Source: Moesziomyces globuligerus
Lineage: Eukaryota > Basidiomycota > Ustilaginomycetes > Ustilaginales > Ustilaginaceae
Assembly (NCBI GenBank): GCA_030849465.1
Contig: JARVLF010000015.1
Coordinates: 248,001 to 312,000 of the forward strand
Direction: 5' to 3'
Length of the DNA: 64,000 nucleotides
The notes below the pieces were generated by a model. The model was not told the DNA's origin, did no database searches, and was given only the letters and a program-made list of their open reading frames with translations. The number at the start of each line of letters is the position of its first letter. Position 1 is the first letter of the stretch. This document shows positions 8,836-18,217 of the stretch, piece after piece. A program made the position numbers and the translations under genes.

Positions 8836-9891
8836 TCCCCGTCCCTCATCACTTGTATACTACGCCCCGTTTCGCTACCTTTCACTTTGCACTTGCAATC
8901 GCATCAGGCGTCAATGTCGATACTGTACGCCAGCCGGTGTCTATGAGATCGGTTGGGTCTGATATTGCTACCGCAGCCAATGCTTGGCCGCTGCATCGGC
9001 TGTGATTCAGTCGCTTTCAAATCGGCTCGGTGCATCAGGCTGCAGGGTCTCGTCCCAACAAAGTGCAATTCTGTGCTGGCTGCAGGCATGGAAGAAAGGA
9101 AGGAGGATCGGATGCATGCCCAAATCGGGTGCGCAGCCGACCCGCAGATCGGCGCAGATGAAGTTGTCGCGGCTGCTGTCGGGGCCAGCTGATTCTGACA
9201 AGCCAAGAACCCGAAGTCGTAGAAGCGTGCGTGCGAACGAACGTGCTTGGGTGTGTTAGCGTTGGGTGCAGCCCACAGCGACTGAGGGCGTGCGCGTGCG
9301 CGTGTCAGGTCGCTTTCAAACGTGGGCTCGCTCGCTCGCTCGCACGGACGGGGGCTTGGATTCCGCTGACTGGTGCGCGAAAGTGCGCGCTCTGCCGGCT
9401 CCAAAGGTGGAAAGGGCAGAGAACGGAGAGAGTGCAAAAAATGTGGAAGGGCCGACGCAATTTTTGGGCGTCTCGCACTCCGAGGCGCTGCCAGAGCCAA
9501 TGATAGCGCTCACTCACCCTCGCCCGCCTTGGTTGTCACCCCCGCCGTGTTCACGCTGCTGCTCGCGCTCGCACATGCCTCCTCGCGCACTCGCGCACAG
9601 TCCCAGCTCACACTTTAGCCAGCCGTTCCCCATCGAGACTCTCATCAACCACCTACCATCAAGCAGCAACAGCCCGCTGCTGCTTTTCGACGGTATCGGA
9701 CTCGCTCGCGCACCACCTTCAAGATCGTCCAAGACTCGCTCGCGCATCGCTTCCACAAACGTCATCTCTGACAGGGCAGGGAGAATCAAGACACAGGTCG
9801 ATCTGCTGGCTTCGTAGAGCAAGACTTTGGTCGAGGCAGGTGCACTCGAGTACAAGATCCTTCTCTTGTCGCGCGACATCACAGAGCCGTG
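8836..9891 (+). promoter_or_regulatory. Intergenic and 5' region of the cytidylyltransferase gene
   Basis: About 1.06 kb with no gene I can support. It contains alternating CGCTCGCTCGCT near 9328 and runs of GCGTGCGCGTGCGCGTG near 9288. The short frames here show no family resemblance. The start of the next gene is the ATG at 9892. Confidence 0.35.
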
Positions 9892-11967
9892 ATGGCAGCA
9901 CCTTCCAGAATGCCTCACAGCGGTAGTGGTAGCAGCGCCACTGGTGCGACCGCACCATCAGCATCAGCGCCAGCCTCGTCCTTGCAGCCCACCTCTCCCA
10001 CAGCACATGCCCACCCGCACCATCATCACCATCATCACCACCACCACCATCACCATCACGCTCACCACATCACCGACCCCGCGCGTCGCAAGAAGAAGCA
10101 CCTCCCCGCCCAGCTCGCACAGCTCCAGCTCGAGAACGAGGACGACGACGCCAACAACTTCATCTCTTCCTCTCGAGACGCTTCCGAGGAGGACAATGAC
10201 GACCAGGAGGAGACCTTTGACGACGACGCCTCCATCGCCTCGCTTCGCCAACATCAGCAGGGTCCTGCTTCCAGCTCCCTCTCCAACGTCCCCATCTCTT
10301 CCTCGCTTTCCTCCATCCCGCCCAACGACCGCGATCAGGCCCTGATCGACTCAGCTGCCCTGCACCAGCCGTCCAAGCTGCAGCATCAGGTCAAACCTAG
10401 CCCTGCCATCGACGACAAAACCCCCGCGAGTACAAGCCCGCCCCGGGTCGCCGCCGCCTCAGCACCGGCTGTTATCCCCGGCACCGCTGCGCCGCCTACC
10501 AGGACCGCTCAGCCAAACGTGCAGCACGGCTTCGTTTCGCCTACCCAGCAGCAGCTGTCTTCTCAAGATCGCAGACGCGAGGCCTCATCCGATGACGATG
10601 ATCGATACGTCCGGGCCTCGGTGGGCGCCACGCTGGCCAACGCGAGTGCCGCCCTCTCCAGCAGCTCTTCAACTGAGCTTCTTCCCAAGGCGGTCGTCGC
10701 ACAGCGCCAGGCGACCCATCCCTCGGCATCAGCTCCTGAACGGGCCGCAAAGACCAACGCGGCAGCTGGCCTCAACCTCGGCTCGCTTCCGTCTCCCAAC
10801 ATTGTGGGTGCTTCTTCGTCGTCTCAGCCGCTGAACACCGTCAAGCCGCAGTCCCAGACGATCGACCCGATCTCCAGCGTCGCTGCCGCAGCCACCCCCA
10901 GGGCGCAGCAAGCAGGCCAGCCCGCCGCGGCGCCAGCCCTCGATGCCTTCGCTCTCGGTCAAGGAGTCGCTTCGGGTGGCGCTTCGGCTGCCAAGCGCAA
11001 AACTTCCGCCTCGCATCACGCCTCCACGGCTGCCGCCCGTCGCGCCGACATCCACGATGGCTCGGCCGAAGAGGGCGGTAACAACACGGACGGAGCGACT
11101 CCTTACGACGGCGACGTCGAGTACGCTGCCCGCCCGCCGCTTCCGGCCACTGTCGGGACTTCGGCCGCCAACGCCTCGAATCAGCGCGAAGTCGCAAGCA
11201 AGGCTTCGTCCGCTTCCACCTGGGCTCCGGCCAAGAGCACCGCACCGGGCCCCGTCCGTTCGCGCTCCTACATCGAGACCATGAAGAGCCGACACGCCGA
11301 CTGCCATCCCCAGGGCGATGACCACGAAGAAGGCGGCTTCCAGCCCTCGTCGATTCCGTCTGCGGAGGAGATCCAGGCGTGGGTCAACCAGGCCATCTTC
11401 CGACCCGAGCCGCAGCGCGACTATGCGATCAACCCGCCGCCCAAGCGCTACGACAGCGAAGGCCGCGAGCGCCCCATCCGCATCTACGCCGATGGTGTCT
11501 ACGACCTATTCCACTACGCTCATGCGCTCCAGCTTCGACAGGCCAAGCTCTCCTTCCCCTCGGTGCACCTCATCGTGGGTGTGGTCAGCAGCCACTCGTG
11601 CGGCAAGCACAAGAACAAGCCCGTGCTCACCAGCCAGGAGCGCTACGAGTGCGTGCGCAACTGCCGCTGGGTCGACGAGGTGCTCGAAGACGCGCCCTGG
11701 GTGGTGGACCAGAACCTCATCGACACGCTCGAGATCGACTACATTGCCCACGACGACCTGCCGTACTCGGGCATCGGTATGGAGGACATCTATGCATTCG
11801 TGAAGAAGCAAGGCAGATTCTTGCCCACTAGAAGGACTGACGGTGTCTCGACGTCCGAATTGCTCGGTCGTATCGTCGAGGTCTATAGGGAGGGCAGCCT
11901 CGATGGCAAGCTCGTCAAGATCGGCCTCGAGGACCTTACCTCCACACATGTGAGCAAGGCCAGCTAG
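9892..11967 (+). CDS. PCT1: Choline-phosphate cytidylyltransferase
   Basis: A 691-residue enzyme of the Kennedy pathway that makes CDP-choline from CTP and phosphocholine for phosphatidylcholine synthesis. The start is the ATG at 9892; the frame runs three bases higher to a GTG. Residues 1 to about 525 are low-complexity (Ser/Ala/Pro/Gln-rich), including 14 consecutive histidines at 43-56. The catalytic domain begins near 529 with IRIYADGVYDLFHYAH, then LIVGVVSSHSCGKHKNKPVLT, RYECVRNCRWVDEV, IDYIAHDDLPYSG and the RTDGVSTSELLGRI signature. The usual HxGH nucleotide-binding motif reads H541-Y-A-H544, with Ala for Gly. After the catalytic domain only a short tail remains, with no long amphipathic membrane-binding helix of the animal type. 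Ethanolamine-phosphate cytidylyltransferase is less likely because there is a single domain. Family call is firm. Confidence 0.93.
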   Translation: MAAPSRMPHSGSGSSATGATAPSASAPASSLQPTSPTAHAHPHHHHHHHHHHHHHHAHHITDPARRKKKHLPAQLAQLQLENEDDDANNFISSSRDASEEDNDDQEETFDDDASIASLRQHQQGPASSSLSNVPISSSLSSIPPNDRDQALIDSAALHQPSKLQHQVKPSPAIDDKTPASTSPPRVAAASAPAVIPGTAAPPTRTAQPNVQHGFVSPTQQQLSSQDRRREASSDDDDRYVRASVGATLANASAALSSSSSTELLPKAVVAQRQATHPSASAPERAAKTNAAAGLNLGSLPSPNIVGASSSSQPLNTVKPQSQTIDPISSVAAAATPRAQQAGQPAAAPALDAFALGQGVASGGASAAKRKTSASHHASTAAARRADIHDGSAEEGGNNTDGATPYDGDVEYAARPPLPATVGTSAANASNQREVASKASSASTWAPAKSTAPGPVRSRSYIETMKSRHADCHPQGDDHEEGGFQPSSIPSAEEIQAWVNQAIFRPEPQRDYAINPPPKRYDSEGRERPIRIYADGVYDLFHYAHALQLRQAKLSFPSVHLIVGVVSSHSCGKHKNKPVLTSQERYECVRNCRWVDEVLEDAPWVVDQNLIDTLEIDYIAHDDLPYSGIGMEDIYAFVKKQGRFLPTRRTDGVSTSELLGRIVEVYREGSLDGKLVKIGLEDLTSTHVSKAS

Positions 11968-12265
11968 GCGGGGCGGATACGCAATCAGATCGAGCAAAGG
12001 CCAAGCCACTGCTACCAGCAATCCATTTCACTGTGATCTCATCCGCCGTGTGCGCTGCCTACGAACTGATGCAAGTTTGAGCGTGAGGACAGGATGCGAT
12101 TTGGTGCGGGCAAGGGACGAATCCCGAGTTCCGCTAAAATGAGTCGCTGTGGAGGTTTCCCAAAATCCCAGAGCTCCCACCACCTCAGTTCTTCCTCCGA
12201 CCTCATCATCGTTGCACCTTTGTCAAGACGCTGTCGAACTTCGCAGGTTCGCGGACTTACCGACC

Positions 12266-13144
12266 ATGTACCATCCTACGCGTGGAGGAGCGCGGGGTGG
12301 AGCAGCCGAGTTCAGCTGGGACAAGGTGAAGGAATCCAAGGACCGCGAGTTCTACCTTGGCAATTCGGTTGCCGCGCCGACGGGCCGATGGCAAGACGGC
12401 CGCGACATCAACTGGTACAACAAAGACACCGCTTCTTCCTCCGCATCGGCTGCTGACGAGAGGCGCGAGGAGCTGCGCCGCATCAAAGAGGCGGAGACCG
12501 CGGCGCTCTATGCCAAGCTGGGCAAACCGCCCCCGACGTCGACGACCGACAACCTGGCGAGGGTCGGAGACAACCTCGCCTTCGGATCAGCAGCAGCGCC
12601 TGGAAGGAGCGCTACAGGTGCGAATGGCGAACCTCTCGAGGCGGGCAAGTCAAGGTGGGGCAAGGGTGCCGAGGAGGATGTGTCCGAGGCGGATAAGAAG
12701 CTCGCACGCAAGTTTGCGAGAGACGAGGTGAGGAGACGCCGCGCCGAGGGCGAGGAGGGAAGCAGACGCGAACGCGAACGCAGTGACCGTCACAAGAGAA
12801 GCAGACACGAAGAGGCCGACGAGGACAGACGCCGTCGACATGAACGACATCGGGACTCAAAGCGGCACCGCGACCACGGCCGAGACGGCGACGAGTCCAG
12901 ATCAAGGCACGATCGAAGCGCGCGCAGTCGCAGTCGCAGTCGTAGTGTCAGTCCGCAAAGACGAAGCCGCAGCAGATCACCGGAAGGCTCGCGCCGGCAC
13001 CGACATCATCATCATCACAGAGAAGACGACCACCGACGCAGATCGCGAGATGCAACCTCAGTCGAGCGTGAGCATCGCTGCCATCGAGATGATGATGCTC
13101 GGCAGCGTCGCGAGCACGATACTTCGCACCGTCGACGTGATTGA
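12266..13144 (+). CDS. MMTAG2-like protein with RS-rich tail
   Basis: A 292-residue protein whose N-terminus matches the MMtag domain of multiple myeloma tumor-associated protein 2: MYHPTRGGARGG, then FSWDKVKESKDREFYLGNS, then PTGRWQDGRDINWY. This fixes the start at the ATG at 12266; the open frame continues 39 codons upstream, but those residues lie outside the family. A coiled-coil-like charged stretch follows near 55-75, then a long Arg/Glu/Asp/His/Ser region (about 150-292) with SRSRSRS and SPQRRSRSRSPE repeats, like SR splicing factors, and a run of five His. The human homologue is a poorly characterised nuclear phosphoprotein. A role near pre-mRNA processing is inferred from the RS repeats. 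Only 298 bases separate it from the cytidylyltransferase stop. Confidence 0.85.
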   Translation: MYHPTRGGARGGAAEFSWDKVKESKDREFYLGNSVAAPTGRWQDGRDINWYNKDTASSSASAADERREELRRIKEAETAALYAKLGKPPPTSTTDNLARVGDNLAFGSAAAPGRSATGANGEPLEAGKSRWGKGAEEDVSEADKKLARKFARDEVRRRRAEGEEGSRRERERSDRHKRSRHEEADEDRRRRHERHRDSKRHRDHGRDGDESRSRHDRSARSRSRSRSVSPQRRSRSRSPEGSRRHRHHHHHREDDHRRRSRDATSVEREHRCHRDDDARQRREHDTSHRRRD

Positions 13145-13583
13145 ATCTCAAGCAGGCCCTTATGTGCAGAATCTACCCTTTCGTCCGAGGCCTCACTATT
13201 GCACAACTCGGGTTCGACACCTCGCTGTTCACGAGCGAGAGCGGTGAGCAGTCGTGTAAATGAGAGGGCGTCCCTGGACGCGTCTGAGGACGAGACGCGG
13301 TGTGCTACGTGATTTTTTTCCACAGCTGTGGTGCGGAAGGCCGGAAGAACTCAGCCTCCACACGACCCTGGCTCGTACAACATCAGGACTGCCCCGGCAT
13401 CGTGCTCTACCTTGCTCTTACATCACGATAGACACCATCGCAGCAACAACGAGCTCCGCACCGAGCTACTTTGCGCGACCAGCAGCACTGTTGTGCCAGT
13501 AGTACTGGATCATGTCGGCATTGCGGTGCGCTCTTCCCTCTAGACTCGCAGCCACCCGTGCGCTTTGTCGATAGTTGCCCGTC
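13145..13583 (+). promoter_or_regulatory. Spacer and leader of the polymerase eta gene
   Basis: 439 bases without a gene. A pyrimidine tract ending TTTTTTTCCACAG at about 13314-13326 looks like an intron acceptor, so the polymerase leader may be spliced, but no donor can be assigned confidently. Confidence 0.3.
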
Positions 13584-16103
13584 ATGGCGTCGCCCAAGAA
13601 AGTGGCGCAACAGTACGACGCCATCGCTCCGACTTCCTCGTCATCTGCCGCAGCTAGCTCAACTTCCGGTCCATCTCACGGTGCCACAAAAATGCCCGAA
13701 GAGCGAGAAGAGCACCCTTCATCCGACCACGCCCAATCCTACGCTCACCTTATAGACAATCCGCCATCGCTCGCACCACCCGAGCCCTCCAGCGTACCGA
13801 TACCGTCACATACGAACCTCGAGACGACGGTGCACACATCAGGACCTCCACCCTGGCCGACGATCACGTACAAGCATCTGCTATCGGCGGGCACGCTCAA
13901 CCCTGCCAACCCGCTGCGCGTGGTGGCGCACTGCGACGTCGACGCCGCCTACGCGCAGTTCGAAGCCTCTCGTCTAGGTCTGGATGCCACCGCCATTCCG
14001 ATCGCCGTGCAGCAGTGGCAGGGCTTGATCGCGGTCAACTATCCAGCTCGCGATGCCGGAGTCTCGCGCTTCGAGAGCATCCCGGAAGCGCTGAAAAAGT
14101 GCCCCGACCTGCAGCTCGTCCACGTCGCCACGTACGCCCACGGCAGCAACAAGGCCGACTACCACCCAGACCCCAAACCCGAAACCCACAAGGTCAGCTT
14201 AGACCCCTACCGCAGGGAAAGCACCAAGATCCTCTCGATCTTCAAAAAGACGTGCCCGCGCGGCGCCGTGGAGAAGGCGAGCATCGACGAGTCGTACTTC
14301 GACCTCACCGTCGAGGTGCGCAAGCTCATGATCGAACGCTTTCCGCATCTTGCACAGCCGCCGCCGGACGATCCGGCCACAGGTGTCAAGGGGATGGATC
14401 AGCCGTTGCCGCCTCCGCCGCGGCTCGGTCTCAAGCAGTGGAAACAGCTCGGCTACGTCGTGCCCAAGTCAGGGGATGTCGGCAAGGCGACGGGGATTGG
14501 TCGACCGGAGAAGGCAGTGGCCAAGCGTGCTCTGTTGGTCGATGCACCCGTAGGAGCTGGCGTCGTCTCGGCGGCGCTGCCACCCGTGACAGCTGGCGAG
14601 GGCAAGGAGAAGGAGGCGCAGGGTGCGCAGGCTGGGTCGTCCTGGGGCTCGGAGCAGGATCGACTTACGGATCCGGCATCGAGCCAGCCGGACGAGCTCG
14701 ACGAGGAGGCTGCGCTGTGGGACCGAATCGAGTACGGCGAGACGACGTGGACCGACGTGGCGCTTGCGCTCGGAGCGGAGCTCATGAATCGGGTGCGGCA
14801 GAATGTGCTGGACGAGCTCGGCTATACGACGTCGGCGGGCATCGGCTCGAACAAGACGCTGGCCAAGCTCTGCTCGTCGTGGCGCAAGCCCAACGGGCAG
14901 ACGATCATGCGTCCGTGCTCGGTGGCCAACTTCTTCGCCACGCTGCCCTTCCAGAAGATCCGCTTCCTCGGCGGCAAGCTCGGCAACGCAATGGGGCTCG
15001 AGTGGAACTCGGCGACCGTGGCGGATCTGTGGGAGGTCGGGCTGGACGAGATGCAGGCCAAGTTCGGCGAAGAGGCGCGCTGGGTGTACAATGTGCTGCG
15101 CGGCATCGATCACAGCGAGGTGCGCGAGCGCGTCAACAACCAGACCATGCTCGCCAGCAAGTCGGTGCGACCCGCGATCACCAGACCGGACGAGGCGATG
15201 CACTGGTTGAGCATCCTCGCAACCGAACTCGCCATCAGGCTCAGAGAGGCGAGGGACCAACGCACAAATCTGTGGCCAAAGACGCTCGTGCTCAGGTACA
15301 TCAGGGCTGGCTCGGTGCCGCGCAGTCGCCAGGCCGCCTTCCCCTTCACCGACCCGCGCAACCAGGACGACCTCGCCAGGGTCATCCTCAAAAAGGGCCA
15401 GAAGCTGTGGGAGGAGAGCGTGGGCGATGCGCTGGGCTCAGGCTCGGGTGGGTCAGGGATGGGAGGCGACGCCAAGGTGCTCACGATAGCTCTGGGATTC
15501 GGCGGGTTGGCCGAGGGCGAGGTAGGCCAACGTGGTATCACGGGCTTCTTGGGCGCTGCAGGCAGCTCGACATCGAATCCCAGCGCGATAGCAATATCGA
15601 CCAAGTCAACTGCGTCAGAAGCCTCCGAGGGACAGGCATCGCCACGAAAGAAGAAGAAGCTGAATCGGCTCGACAGCCTGTTTGAATCACAGAGCAGACA
15701 GCAGCAACAGCGATCGACACCGCCGGTACAGCTCAAGGACGACGACAACGGCGAAGGAACGATCAACCCAGCCGCGCCAGACGCAGCCGAGAAGGAGGAT
15801 GGCGGCGAGGCCAAGGTTGCATCGGCTGGAGCGGATCGGGAGGAGAAGGAGGAGGATCCTAGATGGACTTGCCCGGAGTGTGCGCACGTTGTTAGGGCGC
15901 CTCGGGACTCGGCATGGTTCGAGAAGCCTTATCTGGTGTCGAAGCTCAAGGATGAGCACCTGGACTGGCACTTTGCCGTATCGCTATCACAAGCCCCACA
16001 GCCATCTGCCGCCCCCTCTTCGAGCGGTCTGCCGGCTGCCAATGTACCACCGGCCACGCAGAAGAAGAAGCGGGCGCTCGACAAGTTCTTCACGCGTCGC
16101 TGA
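13584..16103 (+). CDS. RAD30: DNA polymerase eta (Y-family translesion polymerase)
   Basis: An 839-residue translesion polymerase that copies past UV photoproducts. The ATG at 13584 is used; the frame reaches TTG three codons higher. The palm begins near residue 112 with VVAHCDVDAAYAQFE, and the second catalytic acidic motif is KASIDESYFDLT with D235 and E236. The thumb/helix-hairpin region carries TSAGIGSNKTLAKL near 416-429. Between SIDE and TSAGIG lie about 180 residues, roughly 70-80 more than I would expect for the family, including a Gly/Ala/Glu-rich insertion. The C-terminus has a ubiquitin-binding zinc finger (CPEC then EHLDWHF, giving C2-H2 ligands) and ends in a PCNA-interacting box, QKKKRALDKFF. 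These parts support eta over iota or kappa. Confidence 0.95.
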   Translation: MASPKKVAQQYDAIAPTSSSSAAASSTSGPSHGATKMPEEREEHPSSDHAQSYAHLIDNPPSLAPPEPSSVPIPSHTNLETTVHTSGPPPWPTITYKHLLSAGTLNPANPLRVVAHCDVDAAYAQFEASRLGLDATAIPIAVQQWQGLIAVNYPARDAGVSRFESIPEALKKCPDLQLVHVATYAHGSNKADYHPDPKPETHKVSLDPYRRESTKILSIFKKTCPRGAVEKASIDESYFDLTVEVRKLMIERFPHLAQPPPDDPATGVKGMDQPLPPPPRLGLKQWKQLGYVVPKSGDVGKATGIGRPEKAVAKRALLVDAPVGAGVVSAALPPVTAGEGKEKEAQGAQAGSSWGSEQDRLTDPASSQPDELDEEAALWDRIEYGETTWTDVALALGAELMNRVRQNVLDELGYTTSAGIGSNKTLAKLCSSWRKPNGQTIMRPCSVANFFATLPFQKIRFLGGKLGNAMGLEWNSATVADLWEVGLDEMQAKFGEEARWVYNVLRGIDHSEVRERVNNQTMLASKSVRPAITRPDEAMHWLSILATELAIRLREARDQRTNLWPKTLVLRYIRAGSVPRSRQAAFPFTDPRNQDDLARVILKKGQKLWEESVGDALGSGSGGSGMGGDAKVLTIALGFGGLAEGEVGQRGITGFLGAAGSSTSNPSAIAISTKSTASEASEGQASPRKKKKLNRLDSLFESQSRQQQQRSTPPVQLKDDDNGEGTINPAAPDAAEKEDGGEAKVASAGADREEKEEDPRWTCPECAHVVRAPRDSAWFEKPYLVSKLKDEHLDWHFAVSLSQAPQPSAAPSSSGLPAANVPPATQKKKRALDKFFTRR

Positions 16104-18217
16104 GGCGATCCGTGTTTTGGGGTTAGCACCCTGCTTTTTCTTGGTTTCGCCATCCCGCTGCCTCGCGTGGCTCGCCGATTTGCAACTCCGCTCCCCTCGT
16201 TGGCCTCTCGCCGTCTTCGCGTGTCGCCACCAACGTTTCCCCTCGTTTTGGCGATGCTGTAGTCCCTCGATGGCGACGAGACGTTTCGCGCTTTCACACT
16301 TCGTTGGCCAATCTAATGCGTGCAAGTCGTCGATCCTATTTGCCACTTTGTGTCTCGCGTCGGCGAGTACAGTAGGGCGTTGGATAGGCGAGCTAGATCA
16401 TCGATCGACACGCCTCATCCCCCATCTGAGCGCGTGGCAGGAGGTCCAGCCTTCAGACCGGTCGCCATACCACACCGGCCTTTGCGTTCTTGGCAACAAA
16501 TGCACAACACGGCCCACGACGAACCTTCATCCGTTTGCGCTCTCATCGTGTTCCGTGTGAGCGTGCATTCTTTGCGTCCGGCGGAAAATCGACCTTTCCC
16601 GGTCCAGCCTAGGTGCAGCCGCATCAGGATGGCAAAAGCTACGATCGGAGGATGGGTGCGTGGACATCTGAAAAGCTTGGCAGCGATGCATTTATCCTCG
16701 GCGGCCCGGGTTTGACGACAAGCCACGGGCGGATGCCAAGGCGGAGGCACGCGCTGCAGCACGGCGGATCAATCAGTCGATCCGTTTCAATGCCTGCGCC
16801 TGCCTCTTTAAACTTATTGTACGAGTGCGCACCACGTGTGGGCGACGACGAGCCTGGTAGAAGGATGCATCGGGGCTGGCTGGGAGTGGCCAACGAAAAT
16901 TTGGAAAAATCGAATTTGCCGCCATTCTGAGGCGCCGATCCTCCTCCGTCCAGGCACAATGCGAGAGGAGCGCGTGAGATTGGCAGCGACCCTTACTTTT
17001 TTTTCCTTTTCCTTCTTCTGTCCCTTTTTTGAAAGTCAGATCGACAGACTGCAGGTGCAGGAACCCTTGTTTTTTTTTTTTGGCTTTTGTTTTTGCGCTC
17101 TAGATCCGTCACGCTTCCCGTGCCTGATGGATGTGACAGGCTGCGCCGCGTGCCCGCGCTTGATGCCGCTGTCACGCCACGTCGCCATGGCGTGCGCCGC
17201 AGTCACCGTCCAGACCGTCGATTCGCTTGCTCCTCGTCCCGATGGGAATCGCCACGCTCCTCGCCACACTGGCATTGCCTCCCGTGCCTGCGTTCGAGCT
17301 GCAGCGCTCTCCTTCTCCTATCGCCAGACCTCTACCGCCACCGAGCGCCAACTGGTTAAACCTTGCCGAATGGCGCAGCTCCTCCAGCATGCACCTGCAT
17401 GCTTTTCGGGGGGGGTGATTCTCATGCAAACTCCCCTCGTACTTATTTTTCCGCTTTCCGCTGAAATGCTCTTGCGCCTCCCTGCTCTGCTACTCTAAAC
17501 AGCTTCTGCGCAATCGGCCCGCGATCTTGCAGGTCAGCCGCTTCAGGGTGCGGCTGCTGCCCCTCCGCTCCCGTACGATGCGCAAACCAGCCCGAAGCCG
17601 AGCCTGCACCAGTTTACCTCCGTTCGCCCCTTCTTTTCTTCGTGAAACATGAGCGTGCCCCGACCCATCTCTCTTTTCTTTTTCCGCTCTGCCTCCGTCC
17701 ACACCCTCGTTTTCCCAGCCGGACCTCCGATTTATCCTTATCCCAGCCCTCCCGTCATTCGGCGGTGAGCAGACACGGGTCTACGAGCACACGGATGTCG
17801 TGCGCCAGATCCTCAGTGGCATGTGGCGCGCTCTCCCCGTCCGTTCGTCAATCCAATCTATGTGAGGAAGGCGACCGCGTGTTGTGGTGCGATGAAACTC
17901 AGATTCGACCCCCTGGTTCAGAGCTGCGCCACTGGCGCAAAGCATGTCATACACTGGCGTGCAACTTACCTCTGCGCCGACTGGCTCTGTTGTGGCGCTC
18001 GTCGCAACGCTGTCCGCGCCTCGTGCAACCCGAAGGCTCGCCTGCGCAGAGACAACTCCGTGCAGGTAGGTATAAGTACACCCGCCTTGATTGACAGACC
18101 ACGGATCTCCGTCCACCAAACACATCCTCCCCTACGCTCCCCACCTCTAGATACCACCCGAGCCCCTCTCTGCTGGACGGAGCCTCACCCTCGGCCTACC
18201 TTATACCTCACTTCACC
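16104..18217 (+). promoter_or_regulatory. 2.1 kb gene-free stretch upstream of the GH128 gene
   Basis: No frame resembles a known protein. The stretch has lower complexity and more A/T than its surroundings, with T runs near 16998-17030 and 17069-17082 and C/T-rich sequence near 17260-17350 and 17600-17760. A TATAAG at 18071-18076 lies about 145 bases before the GH128 ATG. It probably combines the polymerase 3' UTR with an unusually long regulatory region, or hides a non-coding or lineage-specific gene. Confidence 0.35.

Noticed and set aside
14015..15685. 556-codon plus-strand frame inside the polymerase eta gene
   Set aside because: It is another frame of a clearly conserved coding sequence and has an Arg/Ala-rich composition typical of shifted frames.
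16836..17498. 220-codon frame in the 2.1 kb gap
   Set aside because: Phe/Ser-rich because it reads T runs; no signal, domain or homology-like pattern.
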